DNA of 64,000 bases from Lateolabrax maculatus (lineage: Eukaryota; Chordata; Actinopteri; Acropomatiformes; Lateolabracidae): contig CM062204.1 of NCBI GenBank assembly GCA_031216445.1, positions 10,904,501 through 10,968,500 of the forward strand, in the 5' to 3' direction. Both the position numbers and the translations under genes were made by a program. The notes beneath the pieces were generated by a model. The model searched no databases, was not told the DNA's origin, and saw only the letters and a list, made by a program, of their open reading frames with translations. Of this stretch, positions 33,841 to 47,429 are shown one piece after another (the first letter of the stretch is position 1; each line of letters opens with the position of its first letter).

Positions 33841-36430
33841 TTCACTTTGGTGGGGCAGGGCACTGAATTTGTATATATTGGTTCAGCCAATTAATAAACT
33901 TCTCATCTGAGTACTGGTTGCAGATATGGCTGTCGTACTGTAGCCCAGTGAGATCATTACCAGCGATCATGTGTGGCCGTGATTCCTGATGCAATGCTCC
34001 TCTTCCTGCCTTAATCTTACTGTGGCAACAGGTGATACGTATGCTTGGGAATAGGACTTTACAGGCTGCTTTTTTTGGGCTACAGATCTGGGCTCCCACT
34101 TCCAGCGCTCCAGCAATGGTTTTCACCTCTGTCCATACCTTTTCCAACAACACTGACATCAGTAAGAAGGGAGGCACTTTCCTGTTCTTCCACCTGTGAC
34201 CTCTGAACAGAGAAACAGTCTCAGTAGTCGTTAGACAGCTGATGTCATCAGCCTCCCTATGTCTGACTCCAGTATGTTGGATGGTTTGTGATGGTTTATA
34301 GCTGGCAATGTTGAAGGTCCAAGGAATCAGTGTGGCTAGACCTCATTGCAGTTTTAGGCTTAGAGATGCTCACAGGAGATGTTTGACAAAATTATGTGGG
34401 AGCCACTGATGAAACATAAGCCCCTTTTAACCCAGGCACTGCTACCTTGAAATTGTCCGGACATTATTTGTACACGATGTATGTGTGGATGCAAATGTGA
34501 ACGCAAAAAATATCCTGCAACCCACGCCTAAACTAAACTGACTATTTCTAGTATGTGTGAACGCGTCTGACACGGACATTTCCTGCTGTGTGCTGCATGT
34601 GTAAAAGGGCAACTCAGCACATAGTCCGGACCTGATTGTCCGCACATTGTCTGGACTGCATGTGTGAAAGCGGCTAGAGACTTATTGGCCATGTGATGGC
34701 ATTGTAATGAATTTGATCAGGCTGGCTTGGTTACGCTTAGGGACCCTTGAGGGCACACTGCTTTAGATTATGTATACTTTGATGCCCCCCTTCGCTGGAC
34801 TGTCAATAGAAGATTTATGAGCGACAGTCTTGTTTCAACCTTTTCCTTTTGCTCACTTTTACTAGAAACCAATCCGACTCCAACTCTGTATTCAGTTTTG
34901 GCAATGCAGATGAAGAAGTTAAGACATGGATATTTGTCTTCAACGAGACATGGGACCTTCCATGGTCCAGATGCTGAGTACCATACATGCTTTGTGCTCC
35001 TTCAACCTCCTAATCCTTTATTTCCGTGATCATCCTAGGTGGCGTGGCCACCACTGGCCTTCCTGCGAGTGCCTCAGAAAAGCAGCCATGGGTGGGGGTT
35101 TTGAGGTTGGCCTGCTTTTAGTAGTGTGTAATGCCATTCGGGATCAGTTTGCATTGCCTTGCCTTATTCCTCCTACTGCAGTTGGTGATTAAGGTCATAA
35201 CTTTGTAACAGTCCATTATAGAGCAACTCCTGTGTGAAATAGAGTTGTAACCCTCAAACCTTCTTACCATGTGTCTCCTTGAGTTGCTGATTTTGTGAGT
35301 AACATGGCCATTTAAACAGTCAATACCAGGAACTATTGATGTGAAGCATTACATGATTATTCATTATGTTACTTTACAGGAGTGATTTGGTAAGCTTAAA
35401 TAACCCATTAGTGGACTCTACGTGTGTTCATAGAAGGGTTACAGTGTTTACCTTTACTTTATCCCAGACAAATTGCATATACTTGACATTAGTGCATACA
35501 ATTTCTTAAAGCTTACCATGCATTTGTAGGTTGATTTTTCTACCTTCATGTCAGTATAATTTCAGGAGCTTCAAACTATCAATCATCATGATCAATTACA
35601 ATGAACATTTTGTTGCGCATATTATGTTACCATTGCTGATAATGGAGTTGTTGGAGAAACTGCAGAAACTGTTTCAGTGTGATCCAATATCCAAGATTTT
35701 GGTGTTGGCTGCATGAACAAAAAGGAACAACTACTGTTGAATGAAGGCATTTTCAGAGCAGAAATTCAACACAAACAACACAAGGGAGAATTGAGACGTT
35801 CATGCAGGACTTTCTGGTATGTACTGTGAGTTGTTAAATGTTTTTACTGTCTTTCTGTCTTTTCTTTCAATTTACAGCCTTTCCTTGATACATTTTAAAG
35901 TTGTATTCATGTTGTGATGCTTTCTCAAATACAAACTTTTTTTGTGAGAACTATACAATTAATACATCATATTTTGATTTAATGTTTAAACTGTATGTTC
36001 TTTGTATTACTTTCCAACTGACAGCATGTCTTCACTGAACACGTCCATCCTAATTGCATCTGACAGAACCGATAAGCTCCTCTTTTAATCAATACAGCTG
36101 TTTGTCGTAAATACTTACGCTACTGTATACATACATAAACACGACCAAAAGCACATTTTTATACCTTAAGTCTTTTTTCTTCCATTTTACGCACATAACT
36201 ACAGTGATTGTGTGTTGGGCCCCGAGTGCTGCCAAAAAATGGGTGACCTACACTCAATACTGTGTATGGACGCATCATGTGTAGACACAGGCCGAAGCTG
36301 CCGCTCTACTAAGGTGCTGCTCATGCTTCGCCTCCTGTGTAGACATGATGTAACTTTGGGTAGCTGTACACGTAGTACAGTAGTTATTCTGAAAATAGTA
36401 TTATGTGGTTGTACTTACTGCCATAAGTAA
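33841..36430 (+). other. presumed intron 1, part with degraded repeat-like DNA
   Basis: Holds an unassigned minus-strand frame (33842-34177, 111 codons, with KVWTEVKTIAGALEVG and a long C-terminal stretch), and a block at 34440-34680 with repeated TCCGGAC / TGTGTGAACGC / TGTGTGAAAGC words that resembles decayed fish DNA-transposon ends. Also here are a GC-richer block at 34700-35200 and a near-palindromic hairpin (36273-36350). None can be named with confidence. Confidence 0.4.
36273..36350. repeat. imperfect inverted repeat (hairpin), about 34-base arms
   Basis: The left arm begins CATCATGTGTAGACACAGG and continues CGAAGC; the right arm ends CGCCTCCTGTGTAGACATGATG, whose complement reads CATCATGTCTACACAGGAGG then CGAAGC. 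The arms are separated by roughly ten bases. It could be a MITE centre, a foldback element or an RNA hairpin. Confidence 0.55.
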
Positions 36431-37689
36431 TGGGACTTTTTAACTATTGTGGTACTTTGATATGGTAATTTGGACACCACCATGACTGTTTAGCAAATGG
36501 TACTGTGGTACAAGGGGATGGCTGGGGAGAAAATGTGATCAAGTTATAGCCCTTCTGCACACTGTAGCCAGCTGGCCTGTCTATTGCAGGATCAAAGAGC
36601 ACAGGGCCCACAGGTCTACCGGCTCACTATAAAAACTCCTGTTACTCTAATTAGTTAGTTGGCCGCTGATAGACAAAATTCATTTACATGTTCATCTGAA
36701 TGATAGCTATAGCAGTAGTTTAGACTGTTACCCTCTTTTTTTTTTATTGTTATGGATGATTTTTATTTGTGTAAATGTTCAGAGAATACAACCGTAACAA
36801 TAAAGCAACAGCTTATTGAACATACAGTATTAAACAGGTCTGGTCTATACAGTAGCTCCGACTATCACCTGAACAGGGAGCTTGTTATGTAAGATTGAAC
36901 TTACTTTCAAACACGTCACTTCCATTTGTGTAAGCTGTTCTATAGAAATGCTGGATTTTTTTTATGTGAATGCAGTAGTCAGCTGTATAGTTCACATCTG
37001 GCTCTTGTTGAACTTTCAGGTTGGGGAGTTAGTATTTGAGCGTGGGTAACATTAATCTGTGTGTTCATGTCCGTGTGTAGTAACCAATATGTAAATCCCA
37101 TACTTGCTGGGTCACGGGGGAGCAGTAGTCACCTTGGTTTTTCAAAACGTTACTTTCACCAGATTTTATTGGACAATGATTCTTATCTGAATATATTGAT
37201 AATGTTTCAGGCACACTTTTAACCTTGTAGGCTGAATGCATGATCTAGCCTCTATTACCCAGTCTTTCTACCCAGAGTTCTGAGTTTTTATCCTTGTATG
37301 AATTATAACATTGATTTTGGATATTACTTTAAAAAAAATCTGTCAGTGCATTGTGTATGCATAACTAGGTTGTGAAAGTTTTCATGTATTCATGTGCCCA
37401 GTGGAATGTGTGCATGTATCAAAGAGACTGTACTCCAGACAGCATCAGTTCTTTCAGTGAACATCCCCAAAATGAAATTTGTTTATGTTGAAGTAACAAA
37501 GCCTCAATTGGCATTGTAATTCTGACTCTTGCCAGTTGGTAGCAAAGAAGAAAGTTGGGTTACGTTTTTATAGAGATGCATAAGGAAGAGGTCGTTGTGG
37601 ATGGATGGGTCAATGAAATGTATTATGTTTCCATGGGAGACTGCTGTTCGCTTCCTGTTTCATACTGACAGTCCAGATTGGTTCTTTTA

Positions 37690-37825
37690 ACCAAGAAAAA
37701 CAGAAACCATAATGTTTTTCTAACCTTAACTGAGTACTGATCTTAAACCAAACCATGCTCTTTCCCTGACCCTAACCAAGTTGTGTTTGTGCCTAAACTT
37801 AACCAAACCTTAACCAGACTGTTGT
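37690..37825 (+). repeat. dispersed repeat of the 'ctaacc' type, copy C (partial)
   Basis: Contains TTCTAACCTTAACTGAGTAC, CCCTGACCCTAACCAAGTTG and TGCCTAAACTTAACCAAACC. It corresponds to the right half of copies A and B. Confidence 0.55.
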
Positions 37826-38970
37826 CAGATCATAAGGCATTTTTTCTTCTTCTTCCGACTGTGATTTGTAATGTTTCTGGAAAGCACTGACAATTATGTC
37901 ATCCTGCTCATAGTAGAAAATGCTTATATTTATTGTTCTTGTTGATGTAAAAATAAGTTATCTGCAACTTCATGCACTTACTGAGAGTCAGGGATGTCAG
38001 CCTTTTAGGCATTTTAAACAGTAGAAGCTATCTTTGGCCAACACACATCTGCTACCAACTGCTCAATATAGCAAACCTCTACATTAATATTGTTTGCAGT
38101 GGGACTTGACCTCATGGTTTGGCAGGAGCACACAGATTAACTGTAGAACTGATTTGATGCAGTCCAATAGAAACTTCCTCCTTCAGTCTGATGCCACATA
38201 TTAAACCTGACTGTGACATTTACAGAGCCTACTTAACTTCCTATCAGCGTCTCAATCTTAGTCACAGTCTCCATGGGATATGCAGTTTTAAATGATTATG
38301 TGGCATCTATTGAACTATACAGTACCATGCAATACATCACCACACACCTGGATGACATGTTAAAAGTCTTACCCTGTGATTGATGGTGACAAAGTTGCTA
38401 TTTACTGTGATAATCATAGTAATTAAGCAGTCTAAGACTGATGGGATTTTGGGTGTTTGTTTGTGCCTTAGTTCACTTTTCCTGTTTGAGGGAAACTTAA
38501 TGCTCATAAACTGTGTGTGAAGGGCACATCTGTATGTGTGTGTAGGCCTGCGTCCGTGTTATTTCACATGCATTTGTGGCCGTGTGTGTTTTTGGAGCTG
38601 AGGGGAAATCTGCTGACAGGTAGTGTGTCAGGAGGGGGACAGTGGCGCTTTTGAGACAGACACAAGAGACGAGTCTCAGAGAGCGGGAGAGAGAAAGAGG
38701 GCCTCTTTCATGTGACTCCGCATTCCACCAAAGCACAGGCAGGGAGAGGCACAAGACGAGACATGCGTCCCCCCTCTTCACTCCCTCTGCCTCCTCCCCC
38801 ACTGCACCCGCTCCCCTGCCCTCCCCTCCCCATCCAGCCTCCACCGCTCCCCTCTGCCAGTGACCTTAACATTTATCAAAGAACCACATGCTGGAATTCC
38901 TCTTCAGCATCTGTGTCCTGGTGGGAGAGTCAGTCACACACACATACATGACACAGACACACATAAAAGT

Positions 38971-39334
38971 GCACACACACACACACACACACACACACCC
39001 TGTCACAGACCAATCTGTTTTGAATATTGCAGCGCTGTGGAGGAGCTGTCCTTGTTGTTCCCTGAGCTGTGGAGGCTGGCCTCAAGACACTCACACACAG
39101 AGACATGGACACATGCTCGCACACACATTCTCTCCTCCTTCTTGTTTCTTTATTGTACCTCCTGTCACTTTGTCCTATTCATTTAACCTTTCATTAGAGC
39201 CAGCAGACAGCCCTGTGTGTGTCTGCACAGCTTCAGGAACAATGCCAAAAAAGCCCCACTGTCACAGTTATTAGATTCTTCTGGCCCCCTTTTACCCCGG
39301 CAACTCAATATTGAGAGAGAGAGAGAGAGAGAGA
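38971..39334. repeat. microsatellites: (CA)n at 38971-38999 and (GA)n at 39313-39334
   Basis: Simple dinucleotide runs. Confidence 0.94.
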
Positions 39335-40252
39335 GTGAAAGGTGGGAGGCAGGATGAGGGAGAAAGGAGGAAAAGAGAGGATAAGGGGGTATATGGTTAA
39401 CGCTGCCACCCAACTCCTATGGTGAAGGATCCTCTTGACTTGTCAAGGACATGGGCCACATGTTGATAGTAGACAGGTCGCAGACAGAAGAAGGAAGGGA
39501 ATGTTAGCCACGACAGAAAAAAAGAAAGACAGAGAGGAGGAGAGGACAGGCGTGGTGTGACTGTCTTGTGCTGTGGCACCCTGGAGGAGTTTGACTGAAA
39601 ACACAAACCGTTTGTGGAGGAATTCTGTTTTTAATGGGCAGCCAGGAGGGTCAGTTTGGTACCTGAGGAAGGACAGACCAGCGCCCCCTCCTTCTCCCTT
39701 CTCTGTCTGTTGTTTGCATCCAAAATCCTTTGCAATTTGAATGAAGATAAAGGAATACATCCCAGATTATTTAATTAATCTTATAATTTTAACAGCCAGA
39801 GCGTCATTTACATATTTATAAGGCCAACAGGTATTCTACCTGATAAGGAAAGAATATTTCCTGGGAAACCACAACCAGTCATTCACTAACCCCTCTATAA
39901 CAAATACCCACTTTACTCTATAGATATCTGTAAATTATAATTTCAGACGCATAGAAATAATCACCATCATCAACATTAACCACCACTGACACATGTAATG
40001 TAACATAACTGTAATTTTCACATCCTTCAAGCTTTATAGGGGTTTTAGCTAAAGGTAGTGTACATGCTAGACACTACAGTGTAAGAATTTTTGAAAGCAA
40101 AATGAACACTTAAAAATCGTGCATATATTAATACATTGTTTTCCTGTTGACGTTGTGGAAGCAAATGTTCAGGTGCATAGTTTTTTTGAGTGAATAAGGT
40201 GTTATATTTATGTGCTGCACCACGGTCGCAGAGAGGTGGTTGGAGTGGATGA

Positions 40253-40450
40253 GACTGGGGATCGCACCCTGAGTCCCATCTGTGGGTAGGTTTTGGCAGC
40301 AAAAGTCCTTTGGTTAAGGTTAGTTAAGACTGTGATTTTGTTATATATCAATAAACACATTGTGTCTCATGCTTCAAGTCACTGTGGACCAGAATTTTTT
40401 CCCTAACTCTAACCAAGTGCTGCAAGTGCCTAAACATAACTATAAAAAAG
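40253..40450 (+). repeat. dispersed repeat of the 'ctaacc' type, copy B
   Basis: GACTGGGGATCGCACCC at the left, then TGGTTAAGGTTAGTTAAGAC, AAACACATTGTGTCTCATGC, CCCTAACTCTAACCAAGTGC and TGCCTAAACATAACTATAAA. This is the same order as copy A. Confidence 0.6.
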
Positions 40451-42239
40451 TCACTACAACTACAAGCCGATATTGTATTATCAAACATTTAGTGACTTAC
40501 CAAATATGTTATTTTTGGTTCCTCATTATGTTATGTATTGTTGATCAAGGGTTGAACCCTATCTAAACTTTATGTAAAATGCACCAAAGCATGGCATTAA
40601 CATTAGAATGTGTAATCTGAAAATGGTGAGGAAGCTCCTGTGACTCTGCTTTGATGAAGGCTGTGCTGCGTCTCTGGTCACTCTCAGGAGAGCCTAGTTT
40701 AGTCCGGTGAAGCTCGGTAAAGCTGTGTCCAGCCCAGTCCAGCCCAGTCAGCAGACAGTGGACAGTGATGCTCCTCCAGTAATACATTAGCTGAAATGAA
40801 TCCAGGCCTGGAGTGGAAAGGCATTGGTCACTCTGGTGGGGGGCAATGAATCGCTCACCTGTCATTATAGCACACTGAGCCAGTGCACACACACACGAGT
40901 ACACACACAACTTTCCCTGCCCTGAAGACAGAGGACCAGAAACAGAGCAACGGTCTGAACCCTGACAATCAGGCGGCAGTCTTGATGAAGTCCATCTCTC
41001 ACTTCTGTCAGCCCTCTGCTCCAAACCCTCCCTCTCTGCCCCCTCTGAGGCCACCACTCGCTCTGTGTGACTGACTCTTTACTATCCTCATCCCGTCACT
41101 TAGGTGGAGCGGTGACCAGCAGTCTGTCTCGCTTCTGTCCTCTCTGTCATCCCCTTTTCCACCCTCTCTCTCTGCCTTGAGGCTGTTGATCCACCTGTCT
41201 GCACCACATTTCTCTAATTCTCTGATTGGACTCTTACTTTCCTCTCTCAGGCCTATAATTGATGGTGGTGTTATTGTGTCCGTTTCTCTGGCTCTAAAGC
41301 CATTCCTCCAGGTCAGCACTACTCTACCATTTAAGGCATGCTGGAAATGGTGTAGACAGTGAAAACCTTTTTTTTGTTGTCTGTGTGTGCATGTTCCTGT
41401 GCAAATTTGTGAGAGTGCTAAGACCAAGGTTACCCATTTGCTTTGTCTGTTTAAGCAATCAAAGTGTACCTGGTTGGTTTTCAAACTGTTCTTCATCATT
41501 CAAAACAATCTTGACATTCACGCTTGCACTATTTTGTCATTTTGAATAAGGGACAATATTTCCTTAGAACTCCATGTTCTTTCTCAAGTGTAGTGTTTGC
41601 CCTTGGCCACCATAGAAATGCACACAGTGGCTTTGATTGTGTTCTTTGTTTGGTGGTCCTTTCTTGTAGCATATTTCAGCTGAATTTTAAACTATTTTGC
41701 AAAGCAATTACAAGTGCAGTGTGAAGTAGTTTTCAAAGTATCCCAGAGAGAAAAAAAATCTTCGTGTTAAAGAAGTTTTAATTCTAATCTTTATTATTTT
41801 ATTACTTGTCACCTGTACAATAATCAAGGCCTCTTGCTCAAATTTCATTTGTATTTTCCTTTTTTTTTACTTCTCATTTTATCTCAATTGAAGCTATATT
41901 GATGTAGTAGTTCTTGAAAGATTTACAAGGTTAAGTAGGACTTATGCCTGAATGATTCTGCACCTGCAAATGTATTCATATTTACCCTCCTGACTTTTTT
42001 ATATATCTTTTTTTGTGATGTATAAGGATTCTGGTTGGATGTATATCTTACCTTGGACCAGATTTCAATTACAATACTTGGTAGAAGAACAGATAGAGTT
42101 TCTTACATCCACAAAGCTTTCTTTCTCCCTTTCTGTCTCTCATTTGTCCCTGTCTCTGTCTTTTTCACTTTCTCTCTCTCACTCTAGCCCCCAGTCCCTC
42201 CCCAGCATGGGCCTTGTATTTATTACCCTCTAAGTAATC

Positions 42240-42480
42240 ACTTTGCTTTCTCTTTTGATAGACTGTTATTGCTCTAACTAGCCGAGGTCCCTATAGGTAT
42301 TTGGAGGCTTTCCAGTTTTATTAGACAAAGGCCTCATTATTCAAGGCCAGCATTAAGACTACCATTAGATCCATTTGCCCCCTAGTCACATGTATCCAGT
42401 TGCAGCCAATTCATATTATAGCCCCTGCACACTTAGTATTTACAACACAAACATACTCATTCCCTCTTCTCAAAGATAAA
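42240..42480. promoter_or_regulatory. candidate conserved non-coding element
   Basis: A complex unique block with CCAGTTTTATTAGACAAAGG (SOX/TCF-like ACAAAGG), CCTCATTATTCAAGG and CCATTAGATCCATTTGCC. Composition-based call only. Confidence 0.3.
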
Positions 42481-43127
42481 TATAGACAATATTGAGAAAG
42501 CTTTGCCACTTTGTGAGATGTGGCTGTGAAGTTGTCTCTGCTCGTCTCCACTTTTACAGTAATAGAGTTTTCATAGATAATGTAGTCAAAATTAATATAT
42601 TTTTTCTATAGTCTATAACTATAACTATAATGATACTGATACAGCTATTGTGCATTTTTCCCAAATTTTTCAAAGGAAATAAAACCATTTTTTGGGCACA
42701 TCTGGGCACATTTGAACAGTGTTTAGGCTTCAAGCCTCTGGGTGAGTGTTTCCCATTGCAGAGGTTGACTCAAATTGTAGAGCCGACATTGCTAGAAAGA
42801 CACGCTGTTCATTTAAGTTGCACTCTACTGACTAGTGAGTATTTCATAGCCCATTATAGTCTACGCACGTTGATACAAGCCGCATTTTTACCTTTCTTCA
42901 ACATACCCACATAGTAGTGGTTATAGACTGTTAGCGATCTCTTGAAAACATTTAACATTTGGTAAGAACCAATTGTATGGTAACATCTGTATTCCACTTA
43001 GAAGCTAGTAAGTAAACTGTAGCTCTTGCAGTAGGCTCTCTTTCATGAGAGAACAACTGAAAAAAAAATACTGAAATATAGATATGACAAACCATATTCA
43101 GTGCACACACAGATATTAGAGCAACCA

Positions 43128-43395
43128 AATTACAGTACAAATACAGTACTGAACCAAAAATTCACAGCCCCTTGGGGAAATCTAATGATGGAGGTGCTAC
43201 CACTGCAGAAAAAAAGCAATTCAACAGCGCCAAAGACTACATCCTCCAAAATGATCATAAAGTTGAATCAACACCTCTCAGAAACAAAAACTGAACAACA
43301 TAACCTCCATGAAGGCAGTATTTACTGCAGGACTGTTGTATTAGACTGCATTCATTTTGGTTAAGTGTACCTAATAAACTGGCAACTGAGTGTAT
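43128..43395 (+). repeat. interspersed repeat fragment with 'ctaataaactggc' 3' tail
   Basis: Ends with CTGCAGGACTGTTGTATTAG, ACTGCATTCATTTTGG and TTAAGTGTACCTAATAAACT followed by GGCAACTGAGTGTAT. This tail is familiar from many fish interspersed repeats, probably LINE or SINE-like. The 5' limit is uncertain. Confidence 0.62.
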
Positions 43396-43669
43396 TTGCT
43401 AATTGAATTTTTACTTCAGTTCAACTTTAAAATTTCCACTTATGCACATGTTAGACATGTTACACCCGAATCTATCAAACATCTCAGATATCTAAACCAT
43501 AATCATATTATATATATACAGTAGCTGATCTCAAAAGCAACATCACAGTGCTAACTTCAAAAAGGTTGAAATATCCATACTCTGAAGATCACTCATAAGC
43601 ATCAAATAATCACCAGTTTCATTCTGGAGCACACTAAACACATTTTGTGTCCGCTCTTTCATGGTCCAC

Positions 43670-44010
43670 ACAAGCTTACTTTTGTGACTTCCTATTCAGG
43701 CAGCCAACATGCCCTCCACCCGGGGGATTCAAAACATAAACAAACAAACAGACGCTCAACTTGTGGTGGAGAGGCAAAGAGATTTAAGGTGCCCCAGTTT
43801 TGATTTCTTCCATTTCTTTGTTGCAGCTTTTTAATTTCTTTGTAGCCACCTGTGTGTCCAATATGGTGCTCATCCCTCCTAATCGATGGCCCCTTATTGG
43901 GTTTCTGTGTTTGGTCAAATATCTCATCGCTCTCTGCCCCCTCAGGCAATGGGATCCAAACTAATAAGAAATCTCCTCAGTCTCTCGGGTTGGGTCTACA
44001 GATGAAAAAA
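43670..44010. promoter_or_regulatory. candidate conserved non-coding element
   Basis: A unique block of balanced composition, including GCAGCTTTTTAATTTCTTTG, CCTCCTAATCGATGGCCCC (CUT/homeodomain-like ATCGAT) and AACTAATAAGAAATC. There is an 85-codon minus-strand frame without recognisable features. Confidence 0.28.
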
Positions 44011-45477
44011 ACGATTAGTGCAGAGATAGTATGTATCTGTGACCGAAAACCAGATTTTCAACAAGTTTGCCAACTTAAAACCAAAGCTTCTAACAAAGAA
44101 GTTGACATGTTGACTGTCTTGAGGAGGATGTCAGCCCATGTCCACACTGAGCCAGTCTCGTTTGAAAGAGTATCTTTACTTCTATGTTCGGCTTTCTGTC
44201 CAGACTAAGGATGTTTCACACCACAAAAGTGAGCATTTTAAAAGTGTTCCTAAATCACTGATATATATCTATGAAGACAACTTTCTCTTGCATCTAAGTG
44301 CCCATTTTGAATGCCAATGTAGCTGATCAAATATTACAGATGTTCTGATAGTTCTGTATTCCTGTTTATTTTATCAGACAATTTTTGCATGTGTAAAATA
44401 ATATTTTTAGTATAGGAGTGCAGGAATTGCCATTCACCTTGATTAACAGGTAGCGTTTATAAGCCACAATCATAACACTATTTTATTCTTCTTCAGTTCT
44501 TTAGAGAAGAGTAACAGAAAAATATGTAAATGTGTGTTTGGCGATACTAAAACACAAAATAAGTTGTTATCAACAACTAAGTATATTATTGATATAGCCC
44601 AAAATCACAAATTTGCTTTAAAGGTCAGTAAGTGTTATAGGTGAAAAGAGACAACAGAGCTGAGGTTTAGAAACCAAGTCAGGGTAACCGGGCTGTGACT
44701 CAATCTTTGCAAGAAATATTGATGCAAAAACAAGAGAGTTGGTAAGAAGAGAGTTTGCCATTTTCCTTTCATCGTTGTATTTCAGTATGGATAGAGATCC
44801 GTAAAAAAACATCTTGAAAACGCAAGTCATCTTAACATGTAAATGATTCTTTGTCTTTAGCGAGGACATGGCATCAGACACCTGTGTTTGCTTTTTGTGG
44901 GAATGTCTCAAATTTGCTATTGTTTCACAGGTGGTGCTTCTGAATATAACCTATTGTACCTGGAAGGGTTGAGTACTTGAGATTTGTTAACACTGGTGTA
45001 AAGCACACCTAGGACATGTATACAGCTTGCTGAAGGTGTTGGTACATAATTTGTGCCACACACTTGTGTTACATGTTCGGACCCTCACAGCCTAAATATC
45101 TTTTAACCCTTACTATAGATATAATAACTACTGTACATGTCAACTCTTCACCTTAACTTTGATCTAATTTGCTTTCCAACCCCTAAAATTAAACTTTTTT
45201 AATGTTTTACCGTTAAAAACCTTCTGTAAATGTTAAACATTTTCTCTCACAAAGATAGACATACAGTATAGTAGCACACACGTATGCACACTAAGACTCA
45301 CAAGCTATCAACCACACAGAAGGAAATAAAAGGCATCTATAAAAGTGGCTCAACATGCAAAGAGGGTCTAATACATTAATTTACTACAATACGATAACAT
45401 TTACAGTATCTGAATCCATCTATATCTACACAATTTATATTCCTCTTGTATGTATACAGATAAATAGAGTGTAAGAC

Positions 45478-45548
45478 AGAGAGAGAGAGTGGGAGCGAGA
45501 GAGAGAGGGAGAGAGAAAGAGGGAGAGAAAGAGGGAGGGGAGAGAGTG
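45478..45548. repeat. GA-rich simple repeat
   Basis: GAGA/GGGA runs. They generate overlapping low-complexity frames on both strands. Confidence 0.93.
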
Positions 45549-46479
45549 TGTGTACATAGAAATAGAAAAAGAGAGGAAGAGAGAGAGTGCCACTTTGGAG
45601 TAAAGCTGTCATTACGCCGGCTGGCGCACTCCCTCATAAATACTGATAATGAGATGTTTTCAGCAGCCTAATCATTTGCCAATGTAGCAGTAGGTAATGT
45701 GAGAGGAACACTCTCTTTCCTCTACTTCTGTCTGGAGATGACAGTCTAGATTCTATTTAGTCATTACCACAGTCTTATACAGTGGAACAACATTAATAAT
45801 TTTTTTTGCTCTGTTGCAGTTATTGCAGAAAAAGAAAAAAAAAGTTGGGCGGATTCTTCTTGACACAAAGCAAAAAAAGAAAAGAAAGGGAAATGTGCTG
45901 AATATCTGCAGTTTTTTATAGACATAATACAGTTGAAATTCACGGTTAATTTCATACATCCATATGTTTGTTTTTCAAAGTATATATTTGTTTTTCCTTG
46001 CCTACAAAATGACAACATTGGTGATTCGATCGAACACTTAAAACAACCCAGTCTAATTAACCTTTATTTATTCTGGTAGGCTTTACTGAGGAACTCCCTG
46101 ACACCAGTTCAACAAATAAAACGTAGCAAATTAGCAGCATTTTTGTTGTTAATTTTGGTGCTAAACATGTTTCACTAATCAAAACAAATTCCATACTCGT
46201 GACCCATGCATGAGCCCTGTTCACAAACTTTGCAAAAAAAAAAAAACAAATTTGCAAGCAATAATCATTTGTGGAAGCCACCAAACTTTGTGATCCACAT
46301 GTAAGCTTGCCAATCACCTATTTTAAATGAGCCCTTGATCTGATGGAGGCCACAGTTGTTTGTATTTGTTTGTGTGTAGGTCGGTGTATTTGGAGCTTCT
46401 CTCTTAACATTTATACCAACAGGTTCCCTGTGTGGTGTTCTTAAATAATTTGGGAGCTTGCCTCTGCAGGACGGCCACA

Positions 46480-46760
46480 TGAAGGGACCCCCATCGGCTC
46501 TTTCCCCCTTGGCTCAAAATGAACTGAGATCTCTGGAGGCAGTCCCAAAATAAACAAGAATATGCCTTTGAAAAGCAGCCATTGACAGTCCACTATATAT
46601 ATCTTTCCTATGGGCCATCACTCTAATGGATGTTCCCTAAGAAGCTCTATGAAAGCACTGTATAGCATGTCATCTTCCGCTGCCTGTCTTCCACTGGCCA
46701 TTAACCAGCATCCTTGATCATTTTAATAGTCCCTCCATACTGCCTCTCTCTGACTCCACA
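46480..46760. promoter_or_regulatory. candidate conserved non-coding element
   Basis: Repeat-free block with CCAAAATAAACAAGAATATG (forkhead-like ATAAACA), CACTATATATATC (MEF2/SRF-like), GGCCATTAACCAGC and TTGATCATTTTAATAGTCCC. Good complexity, no open frame. Confidence 0.33.
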
Positions 46761-47429
46761 GTGATTGGACAAACACTGGTGTCCCTAGTGATATGAGAGG
46801 AATACATTGAGGAGCTATTGTGGTTTCCCATCGCCTTGCTGTGTATTGTTTACTGGGTCTGCTTGATTGCCCTCTGTCCAAATCAGAGGGTACAGGCAGG
46901 CAGGGCAGGGGTCTGCAGGGACACACTGTGTTGTGGACTGTCCCAACGTGCTAAGAATATTCACTCAACCCATGGCTCTGAGGGGGAACCCATCCATAGC
47001 TCAGTAAACACACACAAACACACACATAGTGGGAGTCATACATTTGTACACCAGGGACCGCATGGCCGTGCATAAATGTTGGGATGTGTATTTGAGAGTG
47101 TGTGTGTGTGTGTGTGTGTAGGAAGCCATGTCTCTCTCCACGTCACATATAATTACCCCCTGTGTGACTTCTACAGCAGACCCTCCTCACTGACAGTGGC
47201 ACGTACAGCTCCAACATAATACCAACTATAAGCTATTTGAAATGAAATGCAACTTAGATTTGGGCTGAGTTTAAATATATATATACATCTTTTCCTCTGG
47301 TCTCGTCTATTCTTTGCTTTACTTTTTAATTATCTATTTTTTTTTAATCATTTCTGACCATAGCTCTAGGTCATGTAGCTCATCGCAAGTTGCAGCCATT
47401 TCCGAGAAAATAGAAAGAAGAGCTGTTTT

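Larger units (their letters stand above)
36431..42010 (+). other. presumed intron 1, part with dispersed and simple repeats
   Basis: Contains copies C (37690-37825) and B (40253-40450) of the 'ctaacc' repeat, a purine-rich patch (38650-38700), a C-rich patch (38760-38860), (CA)n at 38971-38999 and (GA)n at 39313-39334. No exon with splice sites is seen. Frames near 38.6-39.8 kb and 40.6-41.5 kb follow the skewed composition. Confidence 0.45.

Noticed and set aside
40563..41499. Two 163-164-codon minus-strand frames
   Set aside because: They have no recognisable features or usable splice sites, and their composition follows local GC and CT skew. Kept only as chance frames in the presumed intron.
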